Positions 28,701 to 37,646 of a stretch of DNA of 64,000 nt are shown here, in pieces. Position numbers and translations under genes: made by a program. The DNA is taken from positions 1,154,025 to 1,218,024 of the forward strand of contig NC_016485.2 in the NCBI RefSeq assembly GCF_000227115.2, given 5' to 3'. The notes under the pieces are model-generated. The model had not been told where the DNA came from. It made no database searches and saw only the letters and a program-made list of their open reading frames with translations. Source of the stretch: Naumovozyma dairenensis CBS 421 (taxonomy: Eukaryota > Ascomycota > Saccharomycetes > Saccharomycetales > Saccharomycetaceae). The first letter of the stretch is position 1, and each line of letters begins with the position of its first letter.

Positions 28701-30086
28701 CCTAATATTTTCCCAGAATTACAAAATTCCTGGAAGTTCGAAAAGATACCTTCTCCCAATGCAACTTTTGAAATCAATAAATCTAAATTGAATAAAAGTT
28801 TGTTATCTACATTTGCATCTTACTTGACAGGCGATGATAACGTGGAACCAACAACGGAAGATATTGAATATTCAATGAAAGCAATGGAATGTATTAAATC
28901 AATTAATATCCGAGAATCAATTTTCAAAAATAAAAACATTGTTACTCCAGCATTCGTAGAATTAATTATTGAATCCATCCAAATAAAGAAGAAGGCAAAT
29001 TATGATGAAGAGGATAACTATTTTGAATGTGAATTGATATTTCTATTAGAATTATCCTTGTCGTTAATGGTTGTTAATAACTTTACAGATCAATTATTAG
29101 ATACCATATTGAATAAAATAGAAGATATTTCGGCCAATATTGATGACAATGATTTATCAGTACATGCAAAAAGAAAGATATCTAATTATAAACTCGTATT
29201 GATTACATTATGTAAAACAGGTGGAGAATCTTACTTATTATCATTAATAAGCGATGACTTAATAAGGAAGAACGAGGTATTTAATGAAGATTATTTCAGC
29301 ACCATTGAAGGAGATGAATTTATCAGCAGAATTCTAAACTTGTTTACAAATAAAGATGATTTCAAGACGAAACTATCTCAAAACAAAGATTTTTGGAAAT
29401 GGTTGAAGCTAATTGGTTCCATGAGAGGACAGTCGCTGAAAGTGTATGAAGTTTTGGAACAATTTACACGAGAAGATAAGAAAAACATCATGCAAACAGA
29501 CTTTGTTTTAATCTTGGAAATTATTGATGAAATTGCTTCTTCAACGGGGGGGAATGATATGGATAAACTGGATGAATCTGCTAGAGAAAAAGCCATTGCA
29601 TTGTCTTTGAAGGCTATCGATCTTTCTTCCACATTATTAAAGGAGAATACATTCGAAAGTTCCAATAACATGGAAACATTATCTTTAATTCAGCTACTTG
29701 GACATCAATGTTTGAATGGATATGAAGAAATCCAATCTCATGCATTGAAGTCTTTGGAAAATTCTATTTTAAATCATTTATCGATACCAAGAGATAACGC
29801 ACTGACTGTGGTTGAAGAAATTATTGATAATGGACTGGCACCGATATTAAGCATTGAGAATGCGGCCGATAGCTCTGAATTGAATAACGTCGTATTAAGA
29901 ATAATTGGAAAAGTATACTTGAAATATTTGGTAGAAGGTATTACAACTAATGAAACGTACATGAAAATCTTGAAAATATTTAATAAATTTGTTGCTGAGC
30001 CAACGATCGAGAACCAGTTACTGGAGTTAATCCTGGAAAAACAAAGGATAGAACAACATGACGTTGATACTCAAGTCGAGGCCTGA
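25752..30086 (+). CDS. GEA1: GEA1/GEA2, Sec7-domain Arf guanine-nucleotide exchange factor
   Basis: A 1444-residue large ArfGEF of the GBF1/Gea family (S. cerevisiae Gea1 1408, Gea2 1459 aa). It activates Arf1/2 at the Golgi to build COPI coats. The N-terminal DCB and HUS regions come first. The Sec7 domain spans about 555-745 and has the glutamic finger in FRLPGESQQIERIVEAF (E642) and motif 2 at IIMLNTDLHNPNIK. HDS-type helical regions follow. Synteny fits both ohnologues: Gea1 is next to CPR7, and Gea2 lies near YEL025C/SNU13. The symbol GEA1 is therefore nominal. The first ATG (25752) gives a short extension before a second Met at codon 17; either could be used. Confidence 0.95.
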   Translation: MSCREHRLALEPTTIIMKEYMNLSSALRSYNRSKQKNIRSASMAAILGNGSEVFLDDDDSTLEIFKNPILNRFNDPLLTELEHLIDTVSRLNSLEDMDSRLLLKPFLFIVNDSSMPRNVTSLALDALLKSLHLDIINKVSRANINTFQEIAISLTHPKFGGPNKTQDEALLLKLIEILELVVDSSFSEYLTDEIMYDILQVVLSLACSNKKTEVLRASAESTMISITTKIFQKLHDFNPTNASGFYLNDEKFTRNSLQYDRFVSRLSSERSNSIANPEATATPENIIINTQESQVPESVKDRVESSLDFDSYISDDDIEDMDKYGMDTFVSFLNLLLTLISTKNSTKHTVSTKILSYKLLTCIIEISGSGFKNNPRLLNIMCDPISKCIFFNIRNSNNISLLHATLQLFTTMIIILGKNLKLQIQLTLQCCLDILSDKINKPIAVKELILENLSLLWTNSSSFFISTFIDYDCNLEHTDLSLGLLNILLKLANPKYSSHMTQYIPPLAIDGLWNFIICVNLFTDNLNDQNSFLNEEEKPIILKDRYRKAEFIKCCEKFNKKPKEGISMLISKGFIISDAENDIADFLFNNNNRMNKKTIGLLLCDPKNVPLLENFIDLFNFKSLRIDEALRVMLSKFRLPGESQQIERIVEAFSSKYVKDQSYNPEELQYCDENLNENVYADENDGVEQDFTKLQPDSDSVFIVSYSIIMLNTDLHNPNIKEHMSFADYSGNLKTCYNKSHDFPREYLWKIYCSIRDKEIVMPEEFDGDVEWFDDVWKNLIVSNTVVTEIHSVPEVNVLDELTTIGLAQLGQEMFKLLGQEMVSCLFNLYTINSNKIFSQKLLKAIKHCSSISSFYNDKDLYHNILHGLLENSCLSAFDNTENHSAVKHAEDSLETDEKDCNEEVNHQLELMPLIQINIEETNSKVVVSPDGIKLGESSKGQNSLLLYFKILSSNSDASLLTKETYSDIIQLIITLFENFLLDPNIFPELQNSWKFEKIPSPNATFEINKSKLNKSLLSTFASYLTGDDNVEPTTEDIEYSMKAMECIKSINIRESIFKNKNIVTPAFVELIIESIQIKKKANYDEEDNYFECELIFLLELSLSLMVVNNFTDQLLDTILNKIEDISANIDDNDLSVHAKRKISNYKLVLITLCKTGGESYLLSLISDDLIRKNEVFNEDYFSTIEGDEFISRILNLFTNKDDFKTKLSQNKDFWKWLKLIGSMRGQSLKVYEVLEQFTREDKKNIMQTDFVLILEIIDEIASSTGGNDMDKLDESAREKAIALSLKAIDLSSTLLKENTFESSNNMETLSLIQLLGHQCLNGYEEIQSHALKSLENSILNHLSIPRDNALTVVEEIIDNGLAPILSIENAADSSELNNVVLRIIGKVYLKYLVEGITTNETYMKILKIFNKFVAEPTIENQLLELILEKQRIEQHDVDTQVEA

Positions 30087-30269
30087 TTCAAATAACATAA
30101 ACTTACATATTATAAAGTCGCCATATATAGACTTAGCTATTGCACAATAGAACTCTAAAAAAGTATATCGCTATATTTACAGGAATATTCATTTCTCATT
30201 ATCTTTTTTAAGTATATATACACGTAGCTTGTGCCTGGCAAGGAGTAAGGAAAAGAAAAAGAGCTATTA

Positions 30270-31850
30270 TTATAATTGAATTTGAGATTTAGCACTTCTT
30301 GGGAAAGGAATAGAATCTCTAATATTATGATTACCGAATAAATAAGAAAGTAATCTTTCTAATCCTAATCCAAATCCACCATGTGGCACAGAACCATATT
30401 TTCGTAAATCTAGATACCAATCTAATTCATGATTCAAATTCATGCCTCTTCTTTTCATTTCATTTTGTAATCTAATTGGATCGTCTTCTCTTAATGAACC
30501 ACCAATAATTTCACCCATACCTGGCACCAATAAATCAAAACAAGCCACAGTTAGGTGTGTATTTCTCGATTCAGATGAACATGAAGAGGATTGTTTCATG
30601 TAAAATGATTTACAATCTCTTGGATAATTAGTAACGAACACAGGACCATTAAATATTTTTTCAGTTAAAAATTTTTCATGTTCTGATTGTAATGCATTCC
30701 CCCATTTCGGTTCGAATTTGAAGTTCGTCGTTTCTCTTGATTCAGAGAGTAATAAATTTATTGCTTTATCGTACGTTATTGTGGTCCAATTGGTACGGTT
30801 TTTCAATGATTCCCATCTTTTCAAGATAGTATCTTTATTATCTACTTCAGGAGGATAATAGGATGGTAATAAAGTTTCATTTTCAATCATTGCCATTTCA
30901 GTTAGATGAATGATGAAATCTTTAATAAAGTTTAGCAATGGTTGTAGATCATTAATGAAAGCGAATTCCATTTCTAACATCCAGAACTCTAATAAATGAC
31001 GGGTTGTGTTACTTTTTTCTGCTCTAAAGCATGGAATTAATGACCATGTACGATTCGTTGAATTTAATAAAGTTTCTAAATGTAATTGAGCAGATACAGT
31101 CAAGTATGGATCCTCGGGTTGAACGTCCTTGGTAATATCATTATTCGCATTCTTTTTAGTAGCTGTTGTGTTTGAGACTATTTTAAACAATTCATTATTT
31201 GAACCTTCACAATCATTTCTTGTTATTATGGGGGGAGTCACCTTGATGAAATTGCTTTTCCAAAGGTAAGAATGAATATTATATTCGATAAAAGATCTAA
31301 ATTTCAATTGTTTAGTGAAATAATCAGTTTTGAATTTAAATATTGGATTAATTGATCTTAAATATTTTACAGATTGTGTTTTCTTTTGTAATGGGTAATC
31401 AGGTAGTATATCACCAATGATATTCAAGTTTGAATTTGAAGTGAATTTTAATTCGAAATCCTGAATTCTATTGGGTGTTTTGTTAACAAGCACATTTGTT
31501 ATAGATATACTTTGACCTATTTTTAAGGCTTTCACAGTAACAGGATCTTGTTTTTGAGGGGTATTGTGATTGCCCTTTGTTGTTTCTGTTGGTATAACAA
31601 CTTTTAAAGCAGTCGAAGTAGAACCATCTGTTAAATCAATGAAAGTAACATTTTTCATGACTCTCATAGATTGGATCCAACCTTGAATCTTTGGTATACT
31701 GGAAGGGGGCGAGGATAATTCATTATTATTAGTATTGTTATTATTACGTATTTGCTTTACAATGTTATCGAACGTAGGCAATTTTGCAATAGTTTTTGAA
31801 ATATCCAGTGTACTACTTATGTTAAGACATTTATAGGTTGATTTCAGCAT
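30270..31850 (-). CDS. SLM5: SLM5, mitochondrial asparaginyl-tRNA synthetase
   Basis: A 526-residue class IIb aminoacyl-tRNA synthetase (S. cerevisiae Slm5, YCR024C, 492 aa). It charges mitochondrial tRNA-Asn. The N-terminus (MLKSTYKCLNISSTLDISKT) lacks acidic residues until D17 and fits a matrix-targeting sequence. An OB-fold anticodon-binding part follows (IQGWIQSMRVMKNVTFIDL, from about residue 56). Class II motif 2 is FRAEKSNTTRHLLEFWMLEMEF and motif 3 is GGFGLGLERLLSYLFG. It is the first gene of the block that matches S. cerevisiae chromosome III, so a synteny break lies between 30086 and 30270. Confidence 0.94.
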   Translation of the reverse strand: MLKSTYKCLNISSTLDISKTIAKLPTFDNIVKQIRNNNNTNNNELSSPPSSIPKIQGWIQSMRVMKNVTFIDLTDGSTSTALKVVIPTETTKGNHNTPQKQDPVTVKALKIGQSISITNVLVNKTPNRIQDFELKFTSNSNLNIIGDILPDYPLQKKTQSVKYLRSINPIFKFKTDYFTKQLKFRSFIEYNIHSYLWKSNFIKVTPPIITRNDCEGSNNELFKIVSNTTATKKNANNDITKDVQPEDPYLTVSAQLHLETLLNSTNRTWSLIPCFRAEKSNTTRHLLEFWMLEMEFAFINDLQPLLNFIKDFIIHLTEMAMIENETLLPSYYPPEVDNKDTILKRWESLKNRTNWTTITYDKAINLLLSESRETTNFKFEPKWGNALQSEHEKFLTEKIFNGPVFVTNYPRDCKSFYMKQSSSCSSESRNTHLTVACFDLLVPGMGEIIGGSLREDDPIRLQNEMKRRGMNLNHELDWYLDLRKYGSVPHGGFGLGLERLLSYLFGNHNIRDSIPFPRSAKSQIQL

Positions 31851-32754
31851 TTCATTTGCTTAGTAGTCTATCTATTTTTTTCTGTTAAAGTTCAGTGTTG
31901 CATTAAGGATAGTTCATGAGTATATGTTCGATATTCTTGTGACCTTATTATTACTATACGGTATTACAAAAAAGCATCCTAAATGAACAAAAGAGTAAGT
32001 ACGATTGCGTACACTTATGAATCAAAAGAAACTATATTAATTGAACTTATTATTATTTATTATTAGATTATAGAATTGATTGATATATATGACTTCGTTA
32101 AACAAAAACTATATTTATAGAAATTATGTCTGACTGGCAGCATGCATTTGAAAACGTACTTATACAAAAACAAATGAATTATCCGGGAAGAATAAACAAC
32201 ACACTAAAAAGGGTACACACACATGTTGATGATTCAATAGATAATCGATTTTTTTTTTTGCCTTTTTATTTTGTAAACCTTTTCTTTCCTTGTAGTATAG
32301 CTATTCACACACAATAGAAGAAAAACAAGAATATAGCAGAAAAGACAAAATAAACAAAGAGTAAAAGCAGTAATGTTCTTAAATGAATGAAAAGATTAGT
32401 CAAACAAAAAACCTTTTGAAAGTAGTAAGCGAAAGCGAAGCGTGTAATCAATAAAACTTTGATATAAAAAAACGATAAAAAGGAAAACGCAAGTCGGGAT
32501 AAAAAAGGTATCACGTATTTCCAAACCACAACGATAATGAATAACAATCACACAAAATTATCCATCTTATCTTGAATTTTTATTATTTTTTTTAATATAG
32601 ACACACAGAGAAAGAAAAAAGGATTCACCTAAAACAAATAAAATAATAATTTTTCAATTTGAAAAAAGAAAAAGCTAGTATAGTAGTGGGTTCGACGTTA
32701 AGAGGAATAGATAATGAATAAAATTAGGTTGATTTGATTAAAATAACTTCAGAA
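31851..32754. other. Intergenic SLM5/PMP1
   Basis: 900 AT-rich bases holding the SLM5 promoter and the long 3' side of the proteolipid gene. A 63-codon frame at 32126-32317 (MSDWQHAFENVL..) has a protein-like first 40 codons, then runs into T-rich low-complexity sequence. I cannot name it and do not call it a gene. Nothing else stands out. Confidence 0.4.
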
Positions 32755-32883
32755 TCAGAATCTTTGTAGACCTCTTTGTCTAGCTTGCCATTTCTTGTAA
32801 CCAATCGTACAGATGATAGCGATACAAGCCAAACCGACTAAAATGAAAACTAAAATGACACCACCTGGTAAAGTTGTAAACAT
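32755..32883 (-). CDS. PMP1: PMP1/PMP2, proteolipid regulator of plasma-membrane H+-ATPase
   Basis: A 42-codon gene, easily missed because of its size. The peptide begins MFTTLPGGVILVFILVGLAC and ends KWQARQRGLQRF. This is nearly identical to S. cerevisiae Pmp1 (YCR024C-A, 40 aa) and Pmp2 (YEL017C-A, 43 aa). It has one membrane helix (about residues 8-28) and a very basic cytosolic tail, and it associates with and stimulates Pma1. In S. cerevisiae it is also the neighbour of SLM5 and NPP1. Codons are of the highly expressed type. The stop TGA is followed two codons later, in frame, by a second TGA. Confidence 0.97.
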   Translation of the reverse strand: MFTTLPGGVILVFILVGLACIAIICTIGYKKWQARQRGLQRF

Positions 32884-34237
32884 TTTTTCAATATATTATG
32901 TGTGTGTATGAGTGTGAGTTGTTTTTAGAATATTCTTGTAATCAAAAACAGGATTCAATATGGATTGATGATTATATTAAAATAAAAAACACAATGAATG
33001 GTCTATTCAAAATTGAATTTAAAAATAGAGTAGGAGAAAAAAGAAGGTGAGGTGGGACAGAGAAAGAAAAAAGATTGAATACAGATATAAATTTTTCAAG
33101 AAGGAGGATTGGGTTTTATATAGTAACCATACAAAATGGACCGAAATGAATTGATAGAAGTCACAGAGGAAACCAAGGGATAAGTATAAGGATAAAGAAA
33201 TGGAATGGGAAAGCCATATCCGGGATTAGGCTACGATCCTTAGAACTTTCACCGACTACAGCAACAGACACAAGTACGTACAAAAGGGTGGAATACTGCG
33301 TTAAGGACTATCCATTGAAGGAAGGAAAGACTGGTGTCCATTCAGAAAACTCTTAAACACTCATCGAATCGATAGATGAAAAAAATTTATAATCAATTTT
33401 TTTCACTCACCTCAAACAATAATAATAGTTGTTGTTGTCGTTGCCGTTGTCGTCGAGGAATCAACCCATCGGGAGGGTGCTGTGTGCGACCCTCTCTGTG
33501 GTGTTTTGTTGTTGTTGTTTAGAAGTTTCCTTTTCCGGCCTTTGCCGTGTTTCTTGCGTTAATTTCCGGTCATTTACCCAATTCGGTCAGGAAAGAAAAA
33601 CATGTCCCCAAAGACATCGCCGCAGAATATTCCGCGGCTTAAACGGAAAATGACGCGTCCGCACAGACCACTCTCTTCCATCGTGAAAAGTGATTGGATT
33701 GAATTTGAACTTTTTAGTAAGAGATGCACGGGCCTTGTCAACCTCTTTTTTTTCTACCTCCCATTTTTCAACCCGTGCATCCTCTCCCTCACGGAAAAAC
33801 TCATTTTTCCGGCAGAAATCAATTACGTATGTACGTAATCGTTGATTTCCAAATCCGAAATTAGTCCAATTAACTACGTAAATAATTACATTGAAACAGG
33901 TTAAGTACTTTACGATACGCGCATACTTAATGTATACAAAAGCGGCTTTATTTCATGCATCCTAGCTCCCCTTGAAAAAAGAAAGAGCTACGCAACAATC
34001 AACTGCATTTACCGTTTTGGGTATAAGCCATAAAAGCTCCCGGGTAATACCATTGTGCCGATAGTATTTTTGAAATATTGAATTTCCTAAAAGAGCAAAA
34101 TCATCACAATGCATTTAGGGGATTATTTAAACAAATCTATGTATAGTACAAGGAAGTCAGTTAGAAAAATTCTAATAAGGGTATAAGAATTACGTCTATG
34201 TTATATTTATAGGTAAACGGCTCTTCTTGTTTTCCAA
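32884..34237. promoter_or_regulatory. Long upstream region of PMP1 and 3' side of the NPP gene
   Basis: A 1.35-kb region. The part close to PMP1 (32884-33420) is AG-rich on the plus strand, so pyrimidine-rich in the PMP1 leader, as is common for highly expressed yeast genes. A more GC-rich patch with CCGCGG-type sequences lies at 33430-33660. A CGGGTAA Reb1-type site lies at about 34037. The frames at 33429-33653 and 33602-33838 look accidental. Confidence 0.4.
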
Positions 34238-37200
34238 TTAAAATTGATCTTCAATTTCTCCGACGACACTTTGTATCAGTTCTCTACCATCGTCAAATAA
34301 TTCTTTACCATCATGTATCAGTTCATTAAACCATTCTTTACCAATATCCAATAACGGTGCTGCCGTGGTTGTTGTCGTTATTTTGGTCTTAGTTTTACCT
34401 TTTGTCGTTGTTAATGAAGATGAAGTTGAAGTCTTTCTACTATTTGTCATCGCCTTTGACTTCATCACCGTCCGAGTACTCCTTGTAAAGCTGCTGCTGC
34501 TGCTGCTGCTGCTCCGGGAGCTACTGGTACTACTGGTAGTACTACTTGAATATTCAGCGTTTATTTCATTGTCATACTCGTCACTTTGGTCTTCTTCATC
34601 CACTTCGTCATCGTCGTCACTTTGTTCTTCTCCATCTTCTACATCATCCTCCATGATATCTTCCACATACTCTGGATATCCACCCCATAAGACATTATAA
34701 GTACTGTAATTTCCAAATCTATTGGCTAAATACAGAAAATCATCATTCTTGACTCTAATGAACCCCGGATTATTTAATATCATACTTGCTGTATCGTTAT
34801 CATCCTCTTTCACGTTGTCTTTAGTGTTGGATTCTTGTTTTTCCTTTGGCAGTTCATCACTGAATATATGATCATAAATAAAATTCAGATCAGCATTGAC
34901 TCCATTGTGCGAAAATTCAATCATTTCCTTATTCGATACACCACAAATTTCACATATTATATTAAAAACCTCAATATTATGAAAGACAGGGATAATACTG
35001 CCATTGTTAAATGATGGTCCAACTCCAATAAATAGTGATCTCATATCGATATCTTCATTATCATATCCGTATAATCCAATATTCATCTTATTCTTTTCAT
35101 AAATACTAGAAGTTTTCTTTTTCCCTTTTTTCTTGTTATTCTTCTTTTTTAATTTTACTAAATTTCCATACCTTTCTTTTGCCATAATAGAATATCCAGG
35201 ATCGGGTAGAATCCAAATGGAATCAGTCATCTCTTTATTATCTAATTCATCATAACTGAAAATATGATTGAATTTATAGCTTCGTGGGAAGTTCCCATTC
35301 AAATATATATTAAAATGCTCCCTCTTATTAGATGTTTTCTTGGCATCATCTTGTTGTAATAAGTTAGTAGTTTCGTTATGAGAGTTATTTATCCCATGAG
35401 GAATCGCTGTATAGTTGAAAAACATTTTTAAATCATGATATATTTCATTGATATTTTCGTTATTTTTAACAAATACCCGGAAAATTGAACTTTGCTCGTC
35501 GTGAACAACATGAGATATTAATTTTTGTTTATTTTTGTTCAATATATCATCCCATATTATCACATTCCCCAGTGTGGCATCATCATCATCATCATCATCA
35601 TCATCATTATTATTATTATTATTGCTCTTAGTGTTAGATATTGGAACATCACGAATACCGTTTTCACTTAATAACAATACATTAGTAAATTCTAATAAAT
35701 TTCGATCTTGTAATTTTTCGAATATTTGTTCAATTAAGTAATCAATATTACCCAACAAAGAATCAAATTCTTCATCACCAATCAGATATCCATTCAGTTT
35801 AACGTATTCCATAAGATCATCAATAACTTCCATTATTAATTGCGGCCTTTCATCGATATCATCCATGTCAAAATTACTAACTATATCATCCAAAATATCA
35901 TCCAAATCAACATCTTGTTTCTTCCTATTCTTATTTTTCTTTTTCGATTCCTTCTTATTCTTATTCTTGTCATCAGGATCATTAGATTCAATAGAAATCA
36001 AATCATTTTCTTCATAATAATATGGCAAAGTGAAAGTATCATTATAATCATTTAAAATTGGCCAATTATTCATTGCTACTTTGAATGAATCATTATTCTC
36101 ATATGCATTAGGGATAAGTGACCAAATTGTATCATTATTAACATCAAAATTGGGTCTCCTTGATGAATCACCAGCCACCTTGGGAATTTTTTTCTTGTTA
36201 ATAACATCTGCATCACCACTAAGTTCAGCAGTGGTTCCAGAGGTTGCGGTATCAAATAAATGATCTAATGAATTTGCAAATATACCATGATTAGATGGAT
36301 ATTTACCCGTCACAATGGAGTAGTAATTAGAAAGTGGTTCAGTAGGGAAACTTGGTATCATGAATGGGGACATTGTAATATTGAAAAAATCTTTCAGATC
36401 TAGTGAGTATAATCCATGTAAAAACGGCGTGTTTTTCAGTGAAATCAATGATGGATGGAAACCAGATATGGAAAGAACTAATGTAATTGGATAGAAATCC
36501 ATTGTCCCATTATTATATTTTATATATGGATCAAATTTTTTTAGTCTCTTCTTGTCGAGATATTTAATTCTTGATGATCCATTCAGATTAGTCATTAAAG
36601 GATGGTGGATTATTTTAACTAATAAATAAATTAACAGACTTACCAAGATTGCTATTGGAATGAATTTCTGCAAGAAGTTCTTTGAGGTGTACCTTTTACT
36701 CATTGGGTAATCATCTATTCTAAATTCATCATCAAACTCATAATTAGCTTCGTCGTCACTAATGGGGTCGCCATTAGTATCAAGGTCATATAACGGTATA
36801 CCTCTTGCATTAAGCTCAGAGTCATGATTTCTGTTCGATTTGAAAAACTGACGCCTCTGACTTCTATTATTTTGATGCCACCACCAATATTTTACATTAT
36901 TCCAAAGTTTCCTCGGCTGGAATCGTGACGATGATCGTGTCATGGGAGTTGACCTAAAGGCATTCACGTAATCCTCAGTATCAACATTAAGATCACTATC
37001 ACTATCATTAGTTTCAAAACTAGGTCGTAGCTCACGGGTTTCCTGGTCAGTAGGAGGAATGTTTTCTGTTTCTAGTGCTGGTGTATGACCATTTGTACTT
37101 CCTCCTGGAGGGTCAGGTGTTAAAGGCATTGGTTCGTTATTCGGGGCAGTTGAAAGTTGGTCAACTTCTTCACTATTATTCATATTTTTGTACAAAAAGA

Positions 37201-37270
37201 GATTCCTCTTCCAAAGTATTCTATCGTAAATATCAGGGTATTTTAGTTTATGTGTGCTCTCTTGCTCCAA
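34238..37270 (-). CDS. NPP1: NPP1/NPP2-family protein, probable pseudoenzyme
   Basis: A 1010-residue type II membrane protein at the NPP1 (YCR026C, 742 aa) position between PMP1 and RHB1. There is a cytosolic N-terminus of about 200 residues, one membrane helix (203-221), then the alkaline-phosphatase-superfamily phosphodiesterase fold. The fold is clear from LVLSISGFHPSLISLKNTPF, FMIPSFPTEPLSNYYSIVTG, KYPSNHGI and GYDNEDIDMRSLFIGVGP. Active NPPs hydrolyse nucleotide pyrophosphates with a Thr nucleophile and two metals. Here SIDG has become SISG (S269), the nucleophile position of FPTKTFPN is Pro312, SDHGM is SENGI (E536, N537) and GTHGYDN is GLYGYDN (Y734). It also carries an Asn/Asp run (about 549-564) and a 180-residue acidic and Ser/Thr-rich C-terminal extension. 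The frame is intact, so it looks maintained without catalysis. Confidence 0.85.
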   Translation of the reverse strand: MEQESTHKLKYPDIYDRILWKRNLFLYKNMNNSEEVDQLSTAPNNEPMPLTPDPPGGSTNGHTPALETENIPPTDQETRELRPSFETNDSDSDLNVDTEDYVNAFRSTPMTRSSSRFQPRKLWNNVKYWWWHQNNRSQRRQFFKSNRNHDSELNARGIPLYDLDTNGDPISDDEANYEFDDEFRIDDYPMSKRYTSKNFLQKFIPIAILVSLLIYLLVKIIHHPLMTNLNGSSRIKYLDKKRLKKFDPYIKYNNGTMDFYPITLVLSISGFHPSLISLKNTPFLHGLYSLDLKDFFNITMSPFMIPSFPTEPLSNYYSIVTGKYPSNHGIFANSLDHLFDTATSGTTAELSGDADVINKKKIPKVAGDSSRRPNFDVNNDTIWSLIPNAYENNDSFKVAMNNWPILNDYNDTFTLPYYYEENDLISIESNDPDDKNKNKKESKKKNKNRKKQDVDLDDILDDIVSNFDMDDIDERPQLIMEVIDDLMEYVKLNGYLIGDEEFDSLLGNIDYLIEQIFEKLQDRNLLEFTNVLLLSENGIRDVPISNTKSNNNNNNDDDDDDDDDATLGNVIIWDDILNKNKQKLISHVVHDEQSSIFRVFVKNNENINEIYHDLKMFFNYTAIPHGINNSHNETTNLLQQDDAKKTSNKREHFNIYLNGNFPRSYKFNHIFSYDELDNKEMTDSIWILPDPGYSIMAKERYGNLVKLKKKNNKKKGKKKTSSIYEKNKMNIGLYGYDNEDIDMRSLFIGVGPSFNNGSIIPVFHNIEVFNIICEICGVSNKEMIEFSHNGVNADLNFIYDHIFSDELPKEKQESNTKDNVKEDDNDTASMILNNPGFIRVKNDDFLYLANRFGNYSTYNVLWGGYPEYVEDIMEDDVEDGEEQSDDDDEVDEEDQSDEYDNEINAEYSSSTTSSTSSSRSSSSSSSSFTRSTRTVMKSKAMTNSRKTSTSSSLTTTKGKTKTKITTTTTAAPLLDIGKEWFNELIHDGKELFDDGRELIQSVVGEIEDQF
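34485..34515. repeat. CTG trinucleotide repeat in the NPP gene
   Basis: About eight CTG units on the plus strand read AGC on the coding strand and encode a serine run in the C-terminal extension. Such repeats change length readily. Confidence 0.8.
35576..35624. repeat. ATC/ATT trinucleotide repeat in the NPP gene
   Basis: A run of ATC followed by ATT units on the plus strand encodes the Asn-then-Asp run at about residues 549-564. It sits in an insertion of the phosphodiesterase fold. Confidence 0.8.
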
Positions 37271-37646
37271 CGATAATTGGCTTTAACCAGTTCCTTTATA
37301 GAAGTCTTGTACTTACGTAACTTTTATAACCTTAAAAATATTAACACGTCGTTAATTTTAAAGTCAAAAACAGTACGACATAAAATATAATTAATTACGC
37401 AATGTTAAAGAAGAAGTACAAGTAGATAAGAAACTCAACGCAAAAAAATCAATAAAGGAAAAAATTGCATAGTATACAGATATATTAATTATTAGTTTTT
37501 TGAGAGTTATTAATTTAAGACTAGCTAGCTATTTTCATCCATTTAAATCCTGGATGGCAGGAATCATCTTTTTTTTGTTCTATAAAGGGAAGAATATTAT
37601 TGCACTTTTTGTCAGTGTTCCTTGTCAGTGTTCCTTGTAGGCCTTC
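37271..37646. other. Intergenic NPP gene / RHB1
   Basis: 376 AT-rich bases containing the NPP promoter and the RHB1 3' end. Near the RHB1 stop a 13-base unit (TCAGTGTTCCTTG) occurs twice in tandem (37612-37637). No gene is visible. Confidence 0.5.

Noticed and set aside
32126..32317. 63-codon frame between SLM5 and PMP1
   Set aside because: The first 40 codons look protein-like, but the rest is T-rich low complexity and I recognise no family. It is kept only as a remark.
33429..33838. Two overlapping frames (74 and 78 codons) upstream of PMP1
   Set aside because: Cys/Phe-rich low-complexity translation without family resemblance, in a promoter region.
36890..37270. Idea that the N-terminal 200 residues of the NPP protein are a separate gene fused to it
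   Set aside because: The segment is an ordinary disordered cytosolic N-terminus before a single membrane helix, as in S. cerevisiae NPP proteins, only longer.
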